Positions 58,991 to 64,000 of a stretch of DNA of 64,000 bases are shown piece by piece. The notes beneath the pieces were generated by a model. The model worked only from the letters and a program-made list of their open reading frames with translations, made no database searches and was not told the origin of the DNA. Made by a program: the position numbers and the translations under genes. The stretch covers positions 93,904 to 157,903 of the forward strand of contig JBKBLG010000005.1 in NCBI GenBank assembly GCA_046296295.1. The letters are read 5' to 3'. The first letter of the stretch is position 1. Every line of letters begins with the position of its first letter. Source of the stretch: UBA10646 sp046296295. Lineage in GTDB: Bacteria > Bacteroidota > Bacteroidia > Chitinophagales > Chitinophagaceae.

Positions 58991-60166
58991 TTACAAGCGT
59001 TCAATAATACCAGCAATGCCTTGGCCCCCACCAACGCAGGCACTTACCATACCGTAACGCTTACCAAGACGTTTTAAATCGCTGAGTAATTGAATTGTTA
59101 GCTTAGCCCCGGTGCAACCTAGCGGATGCCCCAGTGCAATAGCTCCGCCATTAATATTAACTCTTGATGCATCTAACCCTAACTCACGTATTACAGCTAG
59201 CGATTGCGATGCAAAGGCTTCGTTGAGTTCAATTAAATCAATATCGCTAAGGTTAAGATTCGCTTGTTTTAACACTTTCGGTATAGCTGCTACCGGGCCA
59301 ATACCCATGATACGTGGGTGTACACCTGCACTAGCACAATTCACCAAACGACCAATGGGTTGTATACCAAGTTCTTTAACACGGCGTTCACTCATCACCA
59401 TCACAAAGGCAGCACCATCGCTGGTTTGGCTGCTATTGCCGGCTGTAACGCTACCACCTTGTGCAAATGCAGGTTTTAATTTTGATAATGCTTCAATGCT
59501 GGTATCGGCACGTACTCCTTCGTCGGTGTCGAAAGTGTAATGTTTTACAGCTCTTTTTCCTTTTTCGTTGAGGTATACTTGCTCTACATGAATGGGTAAT
59601 ATACCTTCTTTGAAATAGCCATTCGCAATGGCTGCTGCTGCTTTTTGATGGCTGGCAAGTGCAAAAGCATCTTGATCTTCCCGATTCACATTAAACTCTT
59701 TTGCAACAGCTTCGGCAGTAAGGCCCATGCTCAAATAATAATCGGGCTCGTCTTTCGCAATGGCGTAGCTAGGTACGGTTTTCCATCCTGCTGTTGGTAC
59801 CATGCTCATGCTTTCGGTGCCACCTGCAACAATAATATCGGCCATACCAGTGCGAATTTTAGCAGTTGCCATAGCAATGCTTTCTAAGCCGCTAGCACAG
59901 TAACGATTAATGGTAATGCCTGCTACATCAATACCTAAGGCTTTGGCAGCAATGGTACGGCCAAATTGTAAGCCTTGTTCGGCTTCAGGTACTGCGTTAC
60001 CTACAATAACATCATCTACAGTGTTGGGGTCTAGGCCTGGTACAGCGGCCGCTACCCCTTTGATTACCTCAACCGCTAAATCATCGGGTCTGAAAAAGCG
60101 TAATGCACCTTTTTTGCTTTTGCCCACGGCAGTTCTATAGCCGGCAACGATATAAGCCTCTTGCAT
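58991..60166 (-). CDS. Acetyl-CoA C-acyltransferase (thiolase)
   Basis: A 391-residue thiolase. The nucleophilic Cys is residue 90 in NRYCASGLESIAMA; GGTESMSMVP, INGGAIALGHPLGCTGAK (catalytic His) and CVGGGQGIAGIIE (second Cys) complete the site. It fits the degradative FadA group (the NVNREDQDAFALASHQKA loop) better than acetoacetyl-CoA thiolases. The -7 box TATATTTG (minus strand, 60196-60189) lies 22 bases upstream of the start. The usual fadB partner is not in the window. A terminator follows. Confidence 0.93.
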   Translation of the reverse strand: MQEAYIVAGYRTAVGKSKKGALRFFRPDDLAVEVIKGVAAAVPGLDPNTVDDVIVGNAVPEAEQGLQFGRTIAAKALGIDVAGITINRYCASGLESIAMATAKIRTGMADIIVAGGTESMSMVPTAGWKTVPSYAIAKDEPDYYLSMGLTAEAVAKEFNVNREDQDAFALASHQKAAAAIANGYFKEGILPIHVEQVYLNEKGKRAVKHYTFDTDEGVRADTSIEALSKLKPAFAQGGSVTAGNSSQTSDGAAFVMVMSERRVKELGIQPIGRLVNCASAGVHPRIMGIGPVAAIPKVLKQANLNLSDIDLIELNEAFASQSLAVIRELGLDASRVNINGGAIALGHPLGCTGAKLTIQLLSDLKRLGKRYGMVSACVGGGQGIAGIIERL

Positions 60167-60287
60167 AGCAATCTGTATTTTTCTGTTTCAAATATAAGGT
60201 TATTTTGATTGAAAGTTGTTTATGCAACTAATTTTAGCAACCAATTTGATTGGCTGAAATTGTATTCGTGCAATAATATTTTATTAT

Positions 60288-61082
60288 ATGAAAAATTCAC
60301 TGCTCATATTGTTACTCTTATATTCATTTACCGTAAGGGTACCACAAAACCACGATGATAAATACAACTTATTGAACGATGCCAACTTTAGCAAAGGCAC
60401 CACCGGCATAAAATCTGGGAAATATTTGCTGAGTATTCCAAAAGAAACAGGTACAAGTTTTGCTTACTTAATACCATAACGATTATGCCCCAATGATAAA
60501 AGTAGAACGTTATTTGGATGAAGGTAGAACGAAACCTTACGGTAAATGGTGTTACTACGATTCAAAAGGGAGGTTAGATAGCATTGGAAAAGTGGTTGGT
60601 GGTAAACGTGAAGGTGATTGGTTCTTTTATAACGATACAATGGGTATTGATCGTAAAGTAGAATTTGAATTGGGTAAGCGGAAAAAAGAATTTAACTACA
60701 GTACCAAACAGATTGTATACCGCGACGGTAGTACTTCACCTATTCCACAATATCAACGCGATACTACAGAAGTTCTTGTAGAAGCAACATTTGAGGTGGT
60801 ATACCCGCATTCACCAAACACTTGCAGCGTAATTTAAAAGTACCAGACCGTATGTTAAGCATTATGCCAGCAGGCAGGCATAGTGTTAGGGTAGACTTCT
60901 CAATTTTTATAGATGGTTTGGTGGGCGATGTAGACATTTCTCAGTCCATCGAATTTTCTGCCGATGAAGAAGCTAAACGCATGATTCTTACCGCTGGAAA
61001 GTGGAAGCCTGCAGCTATTAATGGCAAGCCAGTGGTATATCGGTATAGGCAACCAATTACAATGGCGATTGCCGAAGAATAA
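60288..61082 (+). pseudogene. Energy-transducer TonB-like protein with MORN/YwqK repeats, broken by two frameshifts
   Basis: Three abutting frames together look like one protein. 60288-60479 encodes a signal-like start (KNSLLILLLLYSFTV) and part of the N-domain; 60493-60837 has EGRTKPYGKWCYYDSKGRLD and GGKREGDWFFYNDTMG, MORN/YwqK-type repeats; 60822-61082 has the TonB C-terminal domain (QRNLKVPDR, FIDGLVGDVDISQSIEF, GKWKPAAINGKPVVYRYRQPI). At 60793-60800 a one-base loss would explain the shift, since FEG-GIPAFTKHLQRNL is expected there. Two exact word copies lie inside. Sequencing error is an alternative explanation, but two shifts make decay more likely. Confidence 0.7.
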
Positions 61083-61084
61083 TA

Positions 61085-61130
61085 AACTTTCAAAAAATTT
61101 TGAAAGTTTGAAATATCTCTATTAGCTTTG
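61085..61130 (+). promoter_or_regulatory. Promoter with palindromic operator of the GbsR-type regulator
   Basis: AACTTTCAAAA (61085-61095) and TTTTGAAAGTT (61098-61108) form an exact palindrome with a 2-base centre. TTTG (61099-61102) inside its right half is followed after 20 bases by TAGCTTTG (61123-61130), a full match to the Bacteroidota promoter. The ATG is 4 bases on. The operator covers the -33 box, as expected for autorepression by the encoded regulator. Confidence 0.72.
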
Positions 61131-61134
61131 CCCT

Positions 61135-61647
61135 ATGAACTTAACAGAAGCTAAAGCACAATTCATTAATAGTTGGGGGGCACTTGGTAGCCAATGGGGC
61201 ATTAACCGTACTATGGCTCAAGTACATGCTTTACTTTTAATAGCGGCCAAACCTATGAGCACCGATGATGTAATGGCCGAGCTTAGCATTAGCCGAGGTA
61301 ATGCTAACATGAACTTGCGTGAGTTGATAGATTGGAACTTGGTAGACAAGGTTTTGGTTAGTGGAGATCGTAAAGAATATTTTACCGCTGAAAAAGATAT
61401 TTGGAAAGTAGCCACAGCTATCATGTATCAACGCAAAAAGCGTGAGCTAGATCCTATGATGAAAGTGCTTGCACAATTATCGAACGTTGAAACTTCCGGC
61501 GCTGCCGATGCTGATGAAGTGGCTGCATTTACCAAAGCAATAAAAGATATCAAAAAGTTTACCGAACAAGCCGATAAAACCATGGATACCATCATTAAAG
61601 CCGAAGAAAATTGGTTTTGGAGTAGTTTTCTCAAGTTGTTTCGATAA
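61135..61647 (+). CDS. GbsR/MarR-family transcriptional regulator
   Basis: A 170-residue winged-helix regulator. FINSWGALGSQWGINRTMAQVHALLLIA is the family N-terminus, with the HTH at MSTDDVMAELSISRGNANMNLRELIDWNLVDKV, the wing at SGDRKEYFTAE, and a C-terminal helical dimerisation and ligand part (DIKKFTEQADKTMDTIIKAEENWFWSSFLKLF). The palindrome over its own promoter suggests it represses itself. The target pathway is unknown: the neighbours are a broken TonB-like gene upstream and a long gap downstream. Confidence 0.9.
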   Translation: MNLTEAKAQFINSWGALGSQWGINRTMAQVHALLLIAAKPMSTDDVMAELSISRGNANMNLRELIDWNLVDKVLVSGDRKEYFTAEKDIWKVATAIMYQRKKRELDPMMKVLAQLSNVETSGAADADEVAAFTKAIKDIKKFTEQADKTMDTIIKAEENWFWSSFLKLFR

Positions 61648-62081
61648 GCCACTTTGTTTAGGTAAGTATATTGAAAATCTTAAAGGAGGATTTTATCTTG
61701 TTAATGTAGGCTACGCCGTGTGTACTTAAAGCAACTGATAGCAATATCAACGCACAACAGTTGCTTGAAATTTTAAGGGTGAAAATTGGCTTTATAATTC
61801 TACTAGTTAGTGGCACGCACTTTTTAGTGGCACGCACTTTTTTAACTTTTTCGTGGTTATGCCTATCCAGAAAAGCTCAATTGAGTGTATAAGAAGCTTT
61901 ACCAACAAACATCATTAATAAACGATAAAATTCGTACAATGATTAAAGATTATTTTCTGGGTGTTCTTATAACCCTGCTAACGCTGCTTTATAAACAGCA
62001 TTGGCATCGGCCTTTAGATGGCATTAAATGAATTAGCGATGAATAAATGCGCTACATTACTATAAATGCTAACTTGCTATT
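61648..62081 (+). other. Gap of 434 bases with a perfect 17-bp tandem repeat and a small ORF
   Basis: TTAGTGGCACGCACTTT occurs twice in tandem (61807-61823, 61824-61840). A possible 30-codon ORF at 61939-62031 encodes a hydrophobic peptide (IKDYFLGVLITLLTLLYKQH); it could be the remnant of a membrane protein. TTTAGGTAAGTATATT near 61657 is a distant relative of the TTACGTAA word. No RNA gene or clear terminator for the regulator was found. The stretch looks like decayed accessory DNA. Confidence 0.4.
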
Positions 62082-62444
62082 ATGAAGAAAAAAACACTTG
62101 TGCTTGGTGCATCTGAAAAAACAGATCGTTATAGTAATATGGCAGTTAGGCTACTTGTTGCACATCAGCATCCTGTAGTAGCTATTGGTAATAAAGCCGG
62201 CACTATTCAAGATATATCTATTAGCACCGAAATGCAACCTTTGAACGATGTTCATACCGTAACACTGTACTTGAACCCCACTAACCAACAACCCTATTAC
62301 GATTATATTCTAAGTCTGCATCCTAAGCGTATTATTTTTAATCCGGGAACAGAAAATGAAACCCTAAAAGCATTAGCTGCCGAAAATGGCATTGCCACAC
62401 AAGAGGCTTGTACCTTGGTGTTACTGAATACAGCTCAATACTAA
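62082..62444 (+). CDS. CoA-binding domain protein
   Basis: A 120-residue Rossmann-fold protein of the CoA-binding (YccU-like) family. KKTLVLGASEKTDRYSNMAVRLL, HPVVAIGNKAGTIQDI, DVHTVTLYLNPTNQQPYYDYIL and RIIFNPGTENE fill the family in order; the usual Cys before the last helix is visible in TQEACTLVLL. It probably binds CoA or a nucleotide in the cytoplasm. Its stop is 5 bases before the ATG of the carboxypeptidase gene. Confidence 0.88.
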   Translation: MKKKTLVLGASEKTDRYSNMAVRLLVAHQHPVVAIGNKAGTIQDISISTEMQPLNDVHTVTLYLNPTNQQPYYDYILSLHPKRIIFNPGTENETLKALAAENGIATQEACTLVLLNTAQY

Positions 62445-62449
62445 AACTT

Positions 62450-63802
62450 ATGCACCGCAATCTAACGAAATTTTTCGTAATTTCATTGATTGTCGTAGGT
62501 TGTAAGGTGAACCAGCCAAATAGCACAGTTTTCCTTACGGTAAATAATAACTCCGTAGTGCTAGATAGTTTGTTGGCTATACCCGATTTGCAACAGGCAC
62601 ATGTAGGCATTGGTGTGTACGACATAGAGGCCAAGCAGTACTTATACAACTATCAGGCAACTAAAAATTTTATACCAGCAAGTACAACCAAATTGCTTAC
62701 GGCTTATGCTGCCATGCGTTTTTTAGGGGATAGCATACCCGCCATGCGTTACGAGTTAGACAGTGCTCAACAGCAACTAATACTTTATCCAACCGGCGAT
62801 CCTACTTTGCTACACAGCGATTTTAGCAATCATCGCTTGCTCCCATACTTGCAGCATTTAATCGTACAGAAAAAGTTAAATCCTTTATTCAAACATCAAG
62901 GAAGCATAGAGAAGTACGGTATGGGCTGGGCTTGGGACGATTTTGATGCCGACTACATGCCCGAACGAAGCCTGATGCCGATTTATGGTAACACGCTACG
63001 ATGGTTTTTAGCAGGCGGAGCGTTGCAAATTCAACCCAAGTATTGGATGCAAAACCATGAGGTTGGCACTAAGGCGCTTCACGAAATTCAGCTACCTGCC
63101 GATGGTATGTTTTACTTGCAGCGCAGTATCAACGCTAACAGCGTTGTTGCAGTACCTTTCAATAGAAAGTTTTCTGCTGCTATCATACCCGTTTTTGATG
63201 CAGCTCAAAACAATTATCAGCTGTTGTACGACACTATTCGTAATTTAGCGCCCGTGCTTGTAAATATTGCAATTGGCAAACAAACTATTTACAGTGTGCC
63301 TACCGATACTTTGCTGAAGTTGTGCATGCATCGTAGTGATAATTTCTATGCGGAGCAGCTCTTATTGCTTACAGGTAATGAGGTAATGGGTAGCTTTGGC
63401 GAACGTATCTTTATAGATTACTTACTGAAGTCAGAACTAAGCCAATTGCCCTTTGCACCCCGTTGGGTCGATGGTAGTGGACTTAGTAGATACAATTTAA
63501 TAAGTCCGGCTGCACAAATTGCCTTATTAGAAAAAATGCATCAAAACATAGGTTGGCACCGTATTACTGCGGTACTTCCCACGGGTAATCAAGGTACTTT
63601 GCGCAACTACTACATAGGCTTGTCGGGTCGTATTTATGCCAAAACCGGTACTTTAAGTAACAACGTTTGCCTAGCTGGTTTTTTAATAACTGCTAGTGGC
63701 AAAAAGCTTGCCTTTAGTGTAATGGTGAATAACCATATGGGTAATGTTACCAATATACGCCGTGCCGTAGAACGCTTTTTAACAGGCGTAGCTGCTCAAT
63801 AG
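62450..63802 (+). CDS. dacB: D-alanyl-D-alanine carboxypeptidase/endopeptidase, PBP4 (S13) family
   Basis: From ATG 62450 the protein has 450 residues, beginning with a lipoprotein-like signal (FFVISLIVVGC). The active-site motifs are SxxK at 78-81 (STTK in PASTTKLLTAYAA), SxN at about 298 (HRSDNFYAEQLLLL) and KTG at about 397 (YAKTGTLSN). It trims or opens peptidoglycan cross-bridges in the periplasm. The frame runs 14 codons further up, overlapping the CoA-binding gene, but ATG 62450 starts the signal. FLTVNN at 62533 is encoded by a copy of the iterated word. Confidence 0.93.
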   Translation: MHRNLTKFFVISLIVVGCKVNQPNSTVFLTVNNNSVVLDSLLAIPDLQQAHVGIGVYDIEAKQYLYNYQATKNFIPASTTKLLTAYAAMRFLGDSIPAMRYELDSAQQQLILYPTGDPTLLHSDFSNHRLLPYLQHLIVQKKLNPLFKHQGSIEKYGMGWAWDDFDADYMPERSLMPIYGNTLRWFLAGGALQIQPKYWMQNHEVGTKALHEIQLPADGMFYLQRSINANSVVAVPFNRKFSAAIIPVFDAAQNNYQLLYDTIRNLAPVLVNIAIGKQTIYSVPTDTLLKLCMHRSDNFYAEQLLLLTGNEVMGSFGERIFIDYLLKSELSQLPFAPRWVDGSGLSRYNLISPAAQIALLEKMHQNIGWHRITAVLPTGNQGTLRNYYIGLSGRIYAKTGTLSNNVCLAGFLITASGKKLAFSVMVNNHMGNVTNIRRAVERFLTGVAAQ

Positions 63803-63880
63803 TAGTACTACAGTTGAACGGTGCCAACGCCACACCTGTTACCTGGTAGTACTAATGTTTGGCCAACACAATAATAATAA

Positions 63881-64000
63881 AAAGAGGCTGTCTCAAAAGT
63901 GGCAGCCTTTTTTCTTTTTCACTAATGGGTGTTTGAAAAGTCTGTGAACTATATTGCTCTCAAATCAGTCTATAGGGTATGAGTAAAGCAGTATTCAAAA
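63881..64000 (+). mobile_element. Possible left end of an insertion sequence (IS1182-like)
   Basis: AAAGAGGCTGTCTCAAAAGT lies at 63881-63900, followed by GGCAGCC and a T-run; strings of the GAGGCTGTCTCAAAAG type are common at the ends of Bacteroidota insertion sequences. ATG 63979 begins SKAVFK..., consistent with an IS1182-type transposase N-terminus (FKxY). The evidence ends at the window edge, so this is only suggestive. The GGCTG/CAGCC stem could simply be the terminator of dacB. Confidence 0.35.

Overview
The window reads as a chromosomal segment of a Bacteroidota bacterium, most likely of the Chitinophagaceae type. Supporting signs are: a SusC/SusD pair, a secreted PKD protein ending in a gliding-associated type IX sorting domain, GldB and PorG-like (DUF6089) proteins, BatD, Bacteroidota-style promoters (TTTG, about 20 nt, TAnnTTTG), and the absence of Shine-Dalgarno dependence. 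No rRNA, tRNA or CRISPR array is visible.

Region 1 (1-17.5 kb) is an exopolysaccharide/O-antigen cluster on the + strand. It encodes glycosyltransferases of the GT4, GT2 and CgeB types, two left-handed beta-helix acetyltransferases, a WlbA/WbpB-like sugar dehydrogenase, an SDR epimerase, an aldo/keto reductase, a GMC-type oxidoreductase, an FkbM methyltransferase, a Wzy-like polymerase and, at the end, a CpsB/YwqE-type PHP phosphatase. It is AT-rich up to about 15.7 kb, uses many TTG starts, and holds a glycosyltransferase 5' remnant and a decayed stretch. These are marks of mosaic assembly.

Region 2 (17.6-46.7 kb) is housekeeping: an M16 peptidase, rplM-rpsI-rpsB-tsf, the giant PKD protein, gldB, apaG, mutL, purH, comEC, a YkuK-like protein, batD, a two-component system, pyrD, terC, an MBL hydrolase, a Sua5-type protein, rnhB, a broken DUF3667 gene, ctaA and an MDR dehydrogenase. 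Region 3 (47-64 kb) has a zinc metallopeptidase, SusCD, PorG-like, DUF502, a small Cys/Lys-rich secreted protein, psd-cdsA, an aldehyde dehydrogenase, a glutathione peroxidase, an unidentified pseudogene, a thiolase, a shattered TonB-like gene, a GbsR/MarR regulator with a palindromic operator, a CoA-binding protein, a PBP4-type carboxypeptidase and, at the very edge, what may be the start of an insertion sequence.

The most striking unexplained signal is a short iterated word, CCTTACGGYAAA (usually continuing TG). I count 24 exact copies on both strands between 17.6 and 62.6 kb, in genes, pseudogenes and gaps, and none in the polysaccharide cluster. It occurs three times in comEC and once as a perfect 17-bp inverted pair after mutL. 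A second signal is a set of very long perfect palindromes (arms 15-22 bp) with C(GNA)G triloops between genes, each preceded by a copy of the word. The pattern resembles a DNA-uptake-sequence-like system, but that is inference.
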